Shown: one piece after another, positions 32,201-47,200 of the stretch | Position numbering within the stretch: position 1 is the first letter of the stretch | Layout: each line of letters starts with the position of its first letter | NCBI RefSeq assembly: GCF_964355755.1 | Contig: NC_092672.1 | Location: forward strand, 35,832,501-35,896,500 | Length of the DNA: 64,000 nucleotides | Source of the DNA: Antedon mediterranea | Lineage: Eukaryota > Echinodermata > Crinoidea > Comatulida > Antedonidae | Direction: 5' to 3' | The notes under the pieces: model-generated | Database searches by the model: none | The model's input: only the letters and a program-made list of their open reading frames with translations | Told to the model about the DNA's origin: nothing | Program-made: the position numbers and the translations under genes

Positions 32201-35200
32201 TACTCTACCCACTGTAACTTGTTGGCACCTACTCTACCCACTGTAACTTGTTGGCACCTACTCTACCCACTGTAACTTGTTGGCACCTACTCTACCCCAC
32301 TGTAACTTGTTGGCACCTACTCTACCCACTGTAACTTGTTGGCACCTACTCTACCCACTGTAACTTGTTGGCACCTACTCTACCCACTGTAACTTGTTGG
32401 CACCTACTCTACCCACTGTAACTTGTTGGCACCTACTCTACCCACTGTAACTTGTTGGCACCTACTCTACCCCACTGTAACTTGTTGGCACCTACTCTAC
32501 CCACTGTAACTTGTTGGCACCTACTCTACCCACTGTAACTTGTTGGCACCTACTCTACCCACTGTAACTTGTTGGCACCTACTCTACCCCACTGTAACTT
32601 GTTGGCACCTACTCTACCCACTGTAACTTGTTGGCACCTACTCTACCCCACTGTAACTTGTTGGCACCTACTCTACCCCACTGTAACTTGTTGGCACCTA
32701 CTCTACCCACTGTAACTTGTTGGCACCTACTCTACCCACTGTAACTTGTTGGCACCTACTCTACCCACTGTAACTTGTTGGCACCTACTCTACCCCACTG
32801 TAACTTGTTGGCACCTACTCTACCCCACTGTAACTTGTTGGCACCTACTCTACCCACTGTAACTTGTTGGCACCTACTCTACCCACTGTAACTTGTTGGC
32901 ACCTACTCTACCCCACTGTAACTTGTTGGCACCTACTCTACCCACTGTAACTTGTTGGCACCTACTCTACCCACTGTAACTTGTTGGCACCTACTCTACC
33001 CACTGTAACTTGTTGGCACCTACTCTACCCACTGTAACTTGTTGGCACCTACTCTACCCCACTGTAACTTGTTGGCACCTACTCTACCCACTGTAACTAG
33101 TTGGCACCTACTCTACCCCACTGTAACTTGTTGGCACCTACTCTACCCCACTGTAACTTGTTGGCACCTACTCTACCCCACTGTAACTTGTTGGCACCTA
33201 CTCTACCCCACTGTAACTTGTTGGCACCTACTCTACCCACTGTAACTTGTTGGCACCTACTCTACCCACTGTAACTTGTTGGCACCTACTCTACCCCACT
33301 GTAACTTGTTGGCACCTACTCTACCCCACTGTAACTTGTTGGCACCTACTCTACCCACTGTAACTTGTTGGCACCTACTCTACCCCACTGTAACTTGTTG
33401 GCACCTACTCTACCCCACTGTAACTTGTTGGCACCTACTCTACCCCACTGTAACTTGTTGGCACCTACTCTACCCACTGTAACTAGTTGGCACCTACTCT
33501 ACCCACTGTAACTTGTTGGCACCTACTCTACCCCACTGTAACTTGTTGGCACCTACTCTACCCCACTGTAACTTGTTGGCACCTACTCTACCCACTGTAA
33601 CTTGTTGGCACCTACTCTACCCCACTGTAACTTGTTGGCACCTACTCTACCCCACTGTAACTTGTTGGCACCTACTCTACCCCACTGTAACTAGTTGGCA
33701 CCTACTCTACCCCACTGTAACTTGTTGGCACCTACTCTACCCCACTGTAACTTGTTGGCACCTACTCTACCCCACTGTAACTTGTTGGCACCTACTCTAC
33801 CCACTGTAACTAGTTGGCACCTACTCTACCCACTGTAACTTGTTGGCACCTACTCTACCCCACTGTAACTTGTTGGCACCTACTCTACCCCACTGTAACT
33901 TGTTGGCACCTACTCTACCCCACTGTAACTTGTTGGCACCTACTCTACCCCACTGTAACTTGTTGGCACCTACTCTACCCCACTGTAACTTGTTGGCACC
34001 TACTCTACCCACTGTAACTTGTTGGCACCTACTCTACCCACTGTAACTTGTTGGCACCTACTCTACCCACTGTAACTTGTTGGCACCTACTCTACCCCAC
34101 TGTAACTTGTTGGCACCTACTCTACCCACTGTAACTTGTTGGCACCTACTCTACCCACTGTAACTAGTTGGCACCTACTCTACCCACTGTAACTTGTTGG
34201 CACCTACTCTACCCACTGTAACTTGTTGGCACCTACTCTACCCACTGTAACTTGTTGGCACCTACTCTACCCACTGTAACTTGTTGGCACCTACTCTACC
34301 CACTGTAACTTGTTGGCACCTACTCTACCCACTGTAACTTGTTGGCACCTACTCTACCCACTGTAACTTGTTGGCACCTACTCTACCCCACTGTAACTTG
34401 TTGGCACCTACTCTACCCCACTGTAACTTGTTGGCACCTACTCTACCCCACTGTAACTTGTTGGCACCTACTCTACCCCACTGTAACTTGTTGGCACCTA
34501 CTCTACCCACTGTAACTTGTTGGCACCTACTCTACCCACTGTAACTTGTTGGCACCTACTCTACCCCACTGTAACTTGTTGGCACCTACTCTACCCCACT
34601 GTAACTTGTTGGCACCTACTCTACCCCACTGTAACTTGTTGGCACCTACTCTACCCACTGTAACTTGTTGGCACCTACTCTACCCACTGTAACTTGTTGG
34701 CACCTACTCTACCCCACTGTAACTTGTTGGCACCTACTCTACCCACTGTAACTTGTTGGCACCTACTCTACCCACTGTAACTAGTTGGCACCTACTCTAC
34801 CCACTGTAACTAGTTGGCACCTACTCTACCCACTGTAACTTGTTGGCACCTACTCTACCCACTGTAACTTGTTGGCACCTACTCTACCCACTGTAACTTG
34901 TTGGCACCTACTCTACCCCACTGTAACTTGTTGGCACCTACTCTACCCACTGTAACTTGTTGGCACCTACTCTACCCCACTGTAACTTGTTGGCACCTAC
35001 TCTACCCACTGTAACTTGTTGGCACCTACTCTACCCCACTGTAACTTGTTGGCACCTACTCTACCCACTGTAACTTGTTGGCACCTACTCTACCCACTGT
35101 AACTTGTTGGCACCTACTCTACCCACTGTAACTTGTTGGCACCTACTCTACCCCACTGTAACTTGTTGGCACCTACTCTACCCACTGTAACTTGTTGGCA

Positions 35201-38200
35201 CCTACTCTACCCACTGTAACTAGTTGGCACCTACTCTACCCACTGTAACTAGTTGGCACCTACTCTACCCACTGTAACTTGTTGGCACCTACTCTACCCA
35301 CTGTAACTTGTTGGCACCTACTCTACCCCACTGTAACTTGTTGGCACCTACTCTACCCACTGTAACTTGTTGGCACCTACTCTACCCACTGTAACTTGTT
35401 GGCACCTACTCTACCCACTGTAACTTGTTGGCACCTACTCTACCCACTGTAACTTGTTGGCACCTACTCTACCCCACTGTAACTTGTTGGCACCTACCCC
35501 TAATAACTGCTCTAGCTACATCCCTATCTATTGTAAGCTGCAAACTCAACATCCCCAGGGACCTAGAAAGAAATACTAATTAACATAGGCTGGCTTGAGA
35601 ATGACCAGGGTATTATGCTGCTGATTATTACAGATGTCCAGTCAATAATATTTCATTGATGACTGAACAGACTTCATTGAAATTATTGTCTGAAGACAGA
35701 ATATTAATTATAACAACTATTGAGAATGAGAGCCAGAGACATTTTAGGCTGTACAGTATTAAAACCTACAGTACAGTACAATAGACAGATTATTAATTAT
35801 GACAAACTATTGAGAGCCAGGGACATTTTAGGCTGTACAGTATTAAAACCTACAGTACAGTACAATAGACAGATTATTAATTATGACAAACTATTGAGAG
35901 CCAGGGACATTTTAGGCTGTACAGTATTAAAACCTACAGTATAGTACAATAGGCAGAATATTAATTATGACAACTATTGAGAGCCAGAGACATTTTAGGC
36001 TGTACAGTATTAAAACCTACACTACAGTACAATAGGCAGAATATTAATTATGACAACTATTGAGAGCCAGAGACATTTTAGGCTGTACAGTATTAAAACC
36101 TACAGTACAGTACAATAGGCAGAATATTAATTATGACAACTATTGAGAGCCAGAGACATTTTAGGCTGTACAGTATTAAAACCTACAGTACAGTAGACAG
36201 TGTAATACGGTATGACAATTACTGTACAGACTGAGAGCCAGATAAATGTTAGGCTTTATTTACTGTACAGTATTGTACAGTACAGTACTAACAAATAATA
36301 CTGTAGTACAGTAACATTAACTGTGTTAATCCTACAGTAAACAGTCCTGTTGGATGCTTCTCGGTAAAACATAAAATCTATTTCGTGCCAATGTACAGTA
36401 GCTTTCTGGATCAACCAACATGGTTCTTTTCCCTCCGAGGGGAGAACATAACTTGAAAAGTAATAAAAACCGTTGCGTCCCTCTAAGACAGTGGTATTGT
36501 CTGTCACTGTCAGGGGGGACAACACCTTAATACAGTAAACACAAAATAATAATTATTCCAATTTATTTTACAATGAATACATTAGGATGATACAATACAA
36601 TACTGCTACTGAAAATAATACAAATAAAATATGTTTATATATTTTAAAACTGATTTTAAATTTTTTTTAAAAGTTTTTTGTTAATTGAATGAATTAACTT
36701 ACCTTTTTTTACTTTTAGCTACAGTACGTTGTTGGAATAGGCTAAAAAAATAAATTTTTTTGTTCGACATTTAAACATATTAATTGATATTGTCACTCAA
36801 GAAATAGATTTTTTTACTGTATGTAATCATATGCACCTGAATTTTATTCGGTTACGGTAAATGGTTAGTGTGCAAGGGTAATTATTATTAAGGGGTGAAA
36901 TGTTACATGTGATAAAATAAACAGAGTTCATAAGGTGAAGATAAATTTTAGTATTCTGATCACCAGGCCAGGCTATTCAACAAGAAGATAATATGCACAT
37001 ATTTTGTGTCATAAAATTACTATTAAATTGTAATAAAGAATTGCCTGGGTGATACTGTATTTAACAACACACAAACCTTCATTTATAAGTACTGTCTCTT
37101 GTATTGTACTTTACTACAGTATAAAAAGGTTGTATTTTTAAATAATAATGGACCAGTAAATTAGGAACTTTATTGTGGAAAGTTTTTCTTCCTTATCATG
37201 TTTGATCAAATGCATTCAATTTCATGGTCTAGCTCCCCAATGTCTTTTGTGGTAATACCTGTACAGTACTACTGTACTTGTAGGCCTACAGTATTTTTTT
37301 CCCCACCAAGGCTCTAGTCTATGTTGTTTATACAGCATTGTAAAACTACCATGCTAGCCTTATTTAGGCACTGCAGTACAGTAATGTAAAGCATACATTT
37401 AACATTAATGTACTATAATGTCATTATAAAAATATTGAAATAGATTATATCTTTTTTAGTTATTATTGTCTCATTTGTTCATTGTTAGCTATTTTTGGAA
37501 TCCGACTTAGTGTAATGATTGATATGTGTGAGTCACACATACAGCTAAAAGATCAATGACTCAGTATGGAAACATGGCACAATACATTAGCACAGCCTGG
37601 AATACATCATCACCATTTTCTGCTTTGAAGAAACGTGCAGTATGAGTGTGTACAGTATTTTATAATTGAAAACGTTTTACAGTTTGTAAACTCGCCCAAT
37701 AGTAGAAAACTTTTAACTGACGGAAAAAATTGGAAATTTTTTTCCGAAATTCTATAAAATAATTTAGAATTTGTTTTTATTTTTAACCTGAAGGAAAATG
37801 TGAGGTTTTGTGTCTATTACGTGTCTAGCTTACCTGGATAAACCAACATAGGCCTTATCCCCTTCAAGAGGAGAACATAACAAAAAGTAAATTTTTTTTC
37901 TTGAACTCCCCTTCAAGACAGTGGTATCGTCCACTTAAAAAAATACTTTGCTTTTACTGTTCCAAAACTAAACAGTAACATTACTGTAGGTAGAAAAATA
38001 AATAAAAGTGGCAACATACTACATGAATTCATATGATTGGCCTAATGTATTTTATTTTTCTAAATGAATTGTGTTACAATAATGGTTTTTACAAGTCTGC
38101 GCTTTATTATACACAGTGTGCTCATCTTACCAAGTACATTTCTGGTCAATTTAACATTCACAGACAATTTATTGATATTGAATGTTTGTGTCAAGAAGAC

Positions 38201-41200
38201 AGACTACTACTGGCCAGTTCTTGGAAAGTCATAAGTTCATGTAAAACCTGTTTGTTGGAGCAGCTGTGATTTTGTTATCTCAGCAGGCCATGTTAACTAA
38301 GGTTTTGTGTAGCGCATGATTCTGGTGTATTCCCCATTGTCATTTGACCTTTAAACGCTACTGACTGTCTGTCACTGTCGCTATAGTTTTGATCTTTCGT
38401 AGTAATGTCTAAAAAGTGTAACTAACTAAAGCTCTTTCTCACTATCAAACTACAGTAGTTTGAAAAAAAAGGTGTGATGTACCTAAATGTGGTAGTGATA
38501 TGACCAAATATGGTAGTGACGTGCTGGTATACGGTATATGGTCACATTACATTTTTATGTCACTAAAGTTTGATAGTGTAGACAGAGCTTACTGTACATC
38601 AGATGAATGTATTACCTACAGTATTACCTGCTATTTACAGCATCCCTGATTCTACTTCAATTATTTACCACTCCTTTTAGTGGGTGTGGTTTTAAAAGTT
38701 CTTTATGAGTTCAATGTTCTTTATTATAACAAATATTATTAGTAATTGTGCGAGTGGAAATGAAAACAAACCATTTGAAAATTAGAAATAACCCATGCTT
38801 TTACAGTTAGTTAATAATACTTATTGGTTACTCTCCTTTAAAACAGAGGAACACTCCCGTAAGAGTTTCGCCCCATACAAAATCTTTACAAAAGTACAGT
38901 CATAATTACAATACAATATCTAGGAATATATATTTTTACAGATACAAAAAGTTAAAAATGGTTCACAATTACAAAATGTCAAGTAGTCAATTCTACAGAC
39001 TTATAAACAATAAAACATATCTAAAATAAATTCATATTAAGGGGTGGAAATGTTTTTCAATATTTCGGTCATATATGTAGTTACCTACTGTATAAAAGAA
39101 ATTCCTTTGACTCTTTGATTACAATGATTTACATAAATACATTTAAACAGTGCACATTATTTCAGTATTTATGTCACTGCTGCGCTAAATAATTGCCTGA
39201 CCCTTTTATCCCATTTTAATAGATTGTTTAATAAAATCTGAAGCAAAAATATGAAAAGTATAATAATAAAAGGTTATTGAGGTGAGGTTTGAACATGACC
39301 TTTTTATTGATTCTGAATATTCATACTATTAAACAGTGCAGGCTGATACAGCCTGTCTTTACTGATAAAACCAGATTACTGAGATATCATTTAGGTCAGG
39401 CAGTTCCTGTTCTTAGAACACCTCTCTTCAGTAGTCACTCTTTTATATCTTCTTCCTTATTATAAGCTTTAACTAACCAATTTAATTCTTTTGTTATACA
39501 TATTTTTTCTTAGAAATTTTAAATTTAGAGATTTTCCTATTGTTTTTCATAAAAGCTTTTTATACAGTACAGTATTATCAATAATCATATTTGAAAATAA
39601 AAATGCATTAATTTAAACCCAGCCAGTATCACAAGTAAACCGATGAAATATATAAAAACAAAATTGTGAAATTTTGACAATGAAGTAGACTTGTATAGTG
39701 TATCTTGAAATTTGTAATCAATAACTGTATTGCTATCCAAAGTACCAATCATTTTCTGTAATGTCAGGAGTCATTCAATTATACTACAGTATGTAAAAAG
39801 AGTACGATTTGGTGTATTGTGTATTAAGAATTGATTAAATTTAGAAAAATGTGTTATTAATATTAATAATAATCACTTGCACTGACGAAGGGCTAGTGTT
39901 GCTCAAAAGCTCTGCTAACTTTTCTGGCTGTTTTACTTTATTGTTTTGATTTAGCTTTTCGCTTTTTTTTGTATCTCCATTGAGATCCAGCCACTGATAC
40001 CCACAATATTGTCATTTTTTTCAGTAATTTGCCTTTGGATTTAATACAAAATAAATAAATTATAATACATTTTAAATATAATTTATTTACACTGGGTAGG
40101 CTATGATATGAATTAATTTTTTTTCATTTTTTTAATTTCAGAATAAACTTATAATGATGTTTGGTAAACAACTTGCTATAGTTAAGAGTGGTAGAGATTT
40201 ACAGGAAAGCAATATAGAGGAGAAATACCCAAGTATTACAGACTGGATGTGTGTTGTGAATATACGAAAAGATGTATTGCAGGTAATGTTTACTAAACAA
40301 TTAAAAAATTAATTAACCTATTTTTAGCTGGCTGATTTCCATATAATAGCTATGCGTCACTGAGTCGGAAGTGCCTCCCCCCCCCCCTCTCAATTTGTCG
40401 TAGACAGAGTTGAACCCTGTTGTAAATGTTGGCCAATCATACACCGGTTCACGGTCGGAAGTGACCAGAAAATCCAAGATATTGTCTACTGTACACGGTG
40501 TACTAATTACTAATCAGTGTTTGTTACAATTAGTCTAATTTATTGAATGATTTTAATTCTGTATTTTTAAGTCTAAGCACAGGGTTTAGTATTACTCCAT
40601 GGTCTAAACAAGGCTTATAGTATTTGCAAAAAGAAGTATTTGAATCATTCATTCATTCAGTGGAAAATTACTTCCATTTATATATAGTCATTTGCATAAA
40701 ATATATAAATTATGTTTGCTCTGAGATATACAAAAACAGAAAAATGAAAAACAAACAAATACAATTATTACAAAGCGTCACATATATTATTTTTTTCTAG
40801 TAGGATCCATAATTTTCCATTTTGGAATATATATTTTAGATAACCTTAAAGTTCATTGTACCAACAGGCATAATAGTATTGTCAGTCACGGAGTGAATGT
40901 CCAAGTGCTGATTTCAATCTGCCCCACTACAACAATGCCACCACCAATACAATGCTTTGTGTCTGTCTTTAAAGCAGAGTGTTGTGAATAAGTTGCCATA
41001 AACCCACTGTTTATCTGCAAAAGCAGTACTATTTACTACATGGAATGACAAAAATGTAGGTGTCATTGTTATGGAATATATTTGTAAACAGTAAAGAACA
41101 AAAAAACCAACACAATTCAGAAAAGCTGAAGGTTGAGTACTATTTAAATGCTACCTTAGTCATACCAACGTCATTCCAATCCATTTGGCCTATGACTCAG

Positions 41201-44200
41201 GATGAAGAACTTATTAGTAAGATAAAGTACACTAGATTTGTTGTTGTTTTTTTCCATATGAAATTTTGTTTCATGGAATGCATCTATTTACTAACTGTTA
41301 AATAGAAAAATATTGTTTTAAGATTTCCACAAAAAATGTACAGGTTGCGCTATATTTAGTAGCCCAACTAAGCTACCCATTCTGATGGCGTAAAACAAGG
41401 CATAAAAGCTAGAGAGAGGATGACGCACTGTACTATTATTAAAACAATGTATACTTTATATTAAGATCAGAATTACTGTTCATTTTCTGATATTTAATAT
41501 AACTTTCTTATAAAAGCCCAATGTACTGTACAGTACCAGTTTTTGCACCATTTTAAAGGTACTGTAAAACTGCTGTACTGTAGTACCTGAATTAAATTTT
41601 TGTTGTTGTTGAATGAACCGAGGCTCTTATTAGGGCCGTGTTAGATCAACTTAGAACCTCCCTTTTGGTGTTTCTGTTTAAGGTGACCTATTGCATACCA
41701 CACTTCCTGTAGTTATCTACAAAGTTCCTCACCCATACATTATTAACTTAACAAATTAGCCTAAGAACTTTTACGTCAATTAAAACATGACGTTTTTCAT
41801 TAAGAAATTATGAATGTAATCAATTTTAAATGCCATCATTAAATAAATATATGTTGAACTTTATTATCCAAGTATCATCAATTAATGATGGTTGTGTGTT
41901 GGGATGTTCCCACACTTGAGGGCAGATTTCATGGACTGTACCATTATCTGATAGGGTGTTTAATAAAATGTTATATTGAAGTTGTAGCTCTCTAGTTGTA
42001 GAATAGGCTATTGTCGGTTTATCAAGGTAAGCTAGCACTAATAGATTACCAACACCACTTTTGGTTATTTAATTACTGTTTTACTCCTGATAAATGAAAA
42101 GTACAGGTGAAGTTTGTTTATTATCATTAATTATGCAAAAGGTGTGTAATCCGCGTCCGATGTTTTAACGTATTTGTGGGTTATCGCAAGTTGGATCATG
42201 TATTGTCTAGACTATTGTCCCATTCTTTGATAATTCCATGTGTTTAATTGACATATCATTTTCAGACAAAAGTGCTCAGCTGTTGCTACAATAGATTCGT
42301 TAAACAATTGATAATGTATGCGTGAAACAGATTGATTTTGTTTAATCAATCTGTGATACTTTTTGGCTTTGTGTCTAACTGAATTTGTACAGTATTATAA
42401 AGCTAGATGTTTTGTTTGAAATCTACAGTTATTAACGTCAACCAAAGGTCACTAGAAATTTCTTGATAAATGATAGGAAAACAAACAAAAAACATGATGG
42501 GTTTTTCCAAATAGGAATGGAAATTATACAGTAGTTGAAATCAAAGCTGAAAATTACTGTTGTTAATGTTACCACAGAACAAATTGTATAATAAATACTG
42601 TATGGCCTCAGAATACCCATCTCACAATCGTTATACAATGTTAATGGTCAAGGCTGTCCAATTCCAAGTTATAGCCTACAGTAGCTACATGGTTATAATA
42701 TAAACGGGCCAAGATGTACAGTGGCATAAAACAGAAGCCTTGAGAGTTTTTAGCCTTTTTCGACATTTTTTAATGCCTGTTTTTTTTTCTTTGGGTGCTG
42801 CTCAGGGACCCCTGTAAGCTCCGGTGCCCCTGGTTTAGCCAGTGAGCACTCATAGCCATTACGCCACTGAATATGCACAGAACTCAACATATTATGGTTT
42901 AGTATAATTCCAATCACACAATTTCTTTTCTTCCATTATTAAAAAATATGTCAAATCTTTACTAAGCCAATAATTCTGTTGGATGTAAAATGAAATAAAA
43001 ATGGGTTAAGTTACATTAAGAATATGAATTTATAACACAGTACCTGGATAGAACAACCGACTTATGCCAGTAATATTTCAATGACACTTGAGGCCTGGTT
43101 TCTATTTTGTCATGATGATGATATTCTCTATCATATCAATGCAGGCTACTAAATAGTTTATCCTTGATATTAAAGCATTGTATAAATTCAGATGGTACCG
43201 TAGATGATATTTATTTTTTTTTAAATCAAAAATTGTCTACTGTACGTTAATTTTTATTTTTGTTAAACACGCATTCAGCTCAGGGTTAAACACCAAGTCA
43301 GCTTTCCAAACTGCAAAGTCCTAATTTCAGGGTATGGCATCAGAAATTAGATAAATCTGTAAGAGATTTGAACCTAATATTTTGGGTTTTTTAAGCAGGG
43401 AACTGTCCTCACATTACCGTTGTTTTGTTGCTACATAGTAACAAACACTGTATTGCAGATTTGTATTTCAATTACACATTAAAATAGACCTGTCTCTTCC
43501 CTGTATGTTCAAACTGCTTGTAATACACTTTAGGTAGCTGTTCTCTAATGGATTTGAACCCAATACCCTGGGTTTTGTAAGCGTGGCACTGTCATTACCC
43601 CTATTAACACTTCGTGCAGATTTTTATTTTAATTAATAATTTTGTAATATATTAATAAACACATTAAAATAGACCTGTCTCTTCCCTGTATGTTTGAACT
43701 GCTTGTACAGTGCACACTTTATCTAGCATTTTTGCAACTAATAAATATCTTTATATATATTGATCACTAATGTTAATAATGTAAACTCTCAGAATGTGCA
43801 GACCCTGGATAAGTCTCTGTTTTAACTCTAAGCTTACAATGATCTAGTTAAGCAAGAGTTTTTGGCCAAAATCCAACTTATTATCCATAATTTTCCAGGG
43901 TTTCAAATGATGAAACAGAATGAGTCGGTTTCCTGTTTGCAGCGTTGAGACAGTGAGATTAATTGTATTGAAAATGCAGACTAATTTGCATTGTAGTATT
44001 GCAAACAAAACACCCTGGATATGAAATCATTGCATTTATTGTTTGTTTTATTTACATTTTGTGGTTACAACATTTTGCATTAAGTGTAGAACACTTCCTA
44101 TTCAGGAGATACTCAATATGAGGATGACACCCCTATTCAGGGGACATCCCTATTTAGGAGACACCCCTATTCAGGTGACATCCCTATTTAATAGGAGACG

Positions 44201-47200
44201 CCCCTATTCAGGAAGTACAGTATCTCTATCAGGGGTGTCCCTATTTAGGAGACACCCCTATTCAGGAAGTGCCTCTATGAAGATGACACCCCTATTCAGG
44301 GGACATCCCTATTTAGGAGACACCCCTATTCAAGAGACACCCCTTCAGGAAGTGCCCTATAAAGATGACACCCCTATTCAGGGGAAATCTCTATTTAGGA
44401 GACACCATATTCAGGAAGTGCCTCTATGAAGATGAAACCCCTATTAAGGAGACATTCCTATTTAGAAGACACCCCTAATCAGGATGTGCCCCTATGAAGA
44501 TGACAACTGGGACATCCCTATATTTAGGAGACATCCCTATTCAGGAGACGCTCGATGAAGATGACACCCCTATTCAGGGGACATCCGTATTTAGGAGACA
44601 TCCCTATTCAGGAAGTGCCCTATGAAGATGACACCCCTATTCAGGGGACACCCTATGAAGAGGATACGCCTTTTTAGGGAGAATCCCTATTCAGGGGACA
44701 TCACTATGAAGAAGACGCTTTTTGGATATTGAAGATGGCCCCTTAATAGGTGTTCTATTGTAGTTAATTAAAAGCATTTCATTTTCAAATTTTTTTAAAC
44801 TATTTCTTCTCAATTAAATATTTCCATATTTCTTGCTCGTACAGTGAATAAACGCTTATAATAATATGCAAATAAAAGATTTCTGATCGCCGATTGGTTA
44901 TGCACATTTTGTCATCACAAGAAAAATTGATGAAAATATGAAAGGTCGTTACCCTCTCATTGCTTGATGAAGCGGTAACACAAGTTCAATCTTCAAATTG
45001 AATTTGGATCAAAATCTTTTACGAAAAAATATTTCTTTGTTGTACAGTATTAAAACTCTAGACTTGAATACTACTAAGGAATTGAGTTGTTCCACTGGGT
45101 TTTAATTTCATGTGACCTGAGTGTGACCTTTGAGTGACATTGTGATTTGATCTCTCCTCTATTCCCATTAGAAGTCCATTTACTAGTGAGAGGTGTGCCT
45201 GTGCCAATGTGTACATTCATAACAACAGAGAATGTACCTTTGTTGGTGTATTGTAATTACACTAGTGTCGGAGCTATGAGTCTCGCACTGACGTTGTATA
45301 AAGAAATTAATGCTGATAAAGGCTACTACAACCCTTAAAAGTCCATTTAAATGCTTACTTAATACTAGTGTAACTGTAAGGTGTGCCTGTTTTTGCATTC
45401 ATAACAATGTTCCTCTCTTTTGTACTAATAATGTCATCAAAATTATATTATATATAAATATTTTTATATTATTTTAAATGAGTATTAATATTATTAATAA
45501 TTATTAAATTTATATTTAGTCTACAGAGTGATATTTGATTTTATAGGAGTTTTAAAATTATAACCATTCAATTTAAACGACGATAAAACACAATTAAAAC
45601 AAATAAACAATAGTACATTTAAAAAAATTATAATATTGTGTTTCACAAATTGTACTGAAAACCCAATATTTCATCAAAAACCCATTTGCATATCATCACA
45701 AATATAATTGCATGTTAAAAATATCATCTGTAACCATAATATTAACTGGTGGTGATAAGGTATCGTTTCTTGCATTTTCACAATCATTGCGGGTGCTATT
45801 TTTCACATATCATCATCGACCCTTGATAGAAATCGTAATGCTAAAGACATGCGTCATTGCATAGTGGAAATGACCTCTATGGCCCACAACAGACAACCAA
45901 CAAACTACAGTTTGAACTATGTAGAGTATTGTCACTATTGCTATGCTCTGTCTACATCAAACTGTATGTGACAAAAAAAATGTGATGTGCCCATATATGA
46001 ACATGATGATGTTATATCACCACCATATTTAAGCATATCACTACCATATTTGGGCACATTACACTTTTTTTGTTCAACTAGTTTGATAGTGTAGACAGAG
46101 CTTAGCCTACCCTATGTGTCAACATATAATATAATATTGTTCAGGTAAAGGTGCTGGGTACAGACTGTAGTAGTATGTTATGATGTCATCTGCATATTTA
46201 ATAGCAAGGGGAAGATTGCGTTTAGAGCATAGGGAAGATTGCATTAATTGCGATGGGGAAGAATGCATCTGCATAGAAGATAAATGCATATATTGCATAA
46301 TTTTGTTGATTATAAAAAAGGGTAAATGTGAATTAACAATAGATGAATATACTGAACAATGCTTGTTCAGTATTTAATGTACAGTAGGATTTTTCAAAAA
46401 TAGTATTAAATATAAAAAAAATATATTAATCAATTTTTTCATAATTAATTATACAAATCACTTGAAATAATACACTACCCACTTTCAGCAATTCAATCAT
46501 GGCATACATAGGTTTCTCTTTTTGTCTTCATACCCAATAGATTAAAATTAATTTTGTTTCTAAACAAAAACTGGATAAAAACATTTTTCAATATAAAAAT
46601 ATTGGTGTCGGGCCATTTTTACAATGCTAGCTAGTGTCACTGTTCAAATATCTAGTAAGAAGAATTTCCAAATAATGTTGAATCATTTAATTCAATGATT
46701 TCCTTCTAAGAATTGACATCTGAATATTCTTGGTTTTTGATGATATCCTTGTTAATGTTAGCTCAATATTTTCACTACCCTGGATGTTGCCTAGCAATAG
46801 TCAATAGTGATTGTTATCAAGCTACCCTGGAAAAGTAATTAAAAATATGTTATACTCAACAATAATGTTATTAATATGAAGAATATCACAATATTGAAAT
46901 GTTAGTCCTTGGTTTTTTAATTGATTGATTTTAATAATGGTTTGATCGAATATTAACAAGAATTATGCAAAACAAAATGCAATAGATAATATAAATTTAG
47001 TGGTGTCCTACTGCTGTCCAGGCATCAAGTTAATATTTAAAATTATAAGTGGTACCTGGGAAACCAGTTTTAACAACCCTGGTATAACTGCTTTAATATA
47101 CTGTCATATAATATTGAATATTAATAATTGTTATGTTAACTGTCTACTACCACTAGACGCAACTTCAACTGATGTCAATATTGATAATTATAAAAATTAA

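Larger units (their letters stand above)
29221..40141 (+). other. KSR intron 1 (10.9 kb)
   Basis: Holds MITEs (29743-29956, 30811-30890, 38427-38590), an A22 run (30549-30570), the 4-kb minisatellite, an 83/84-bp tandem array and two dispersed-repeat copies. ACAGTAC/GTACTGT words are frequent throughout. No conserved exon was recognised inside. Confidence 0.8.

Noticed and set aside
31449-34046. Many long open frames (LAPTLPHCN.. and GRVGANKLQW.. repeats)
   Set aside because: They are produced by 30-bp units that keep frame; they break wherever a 29-bp unit occurs, so they are not genes.
31517-35497. Regular 29/30-bp repeats resembling a CRISPR array
   Set aside because: There are no spacers; units are directly adjacent, and the locus lies in a eukaryotic intron.
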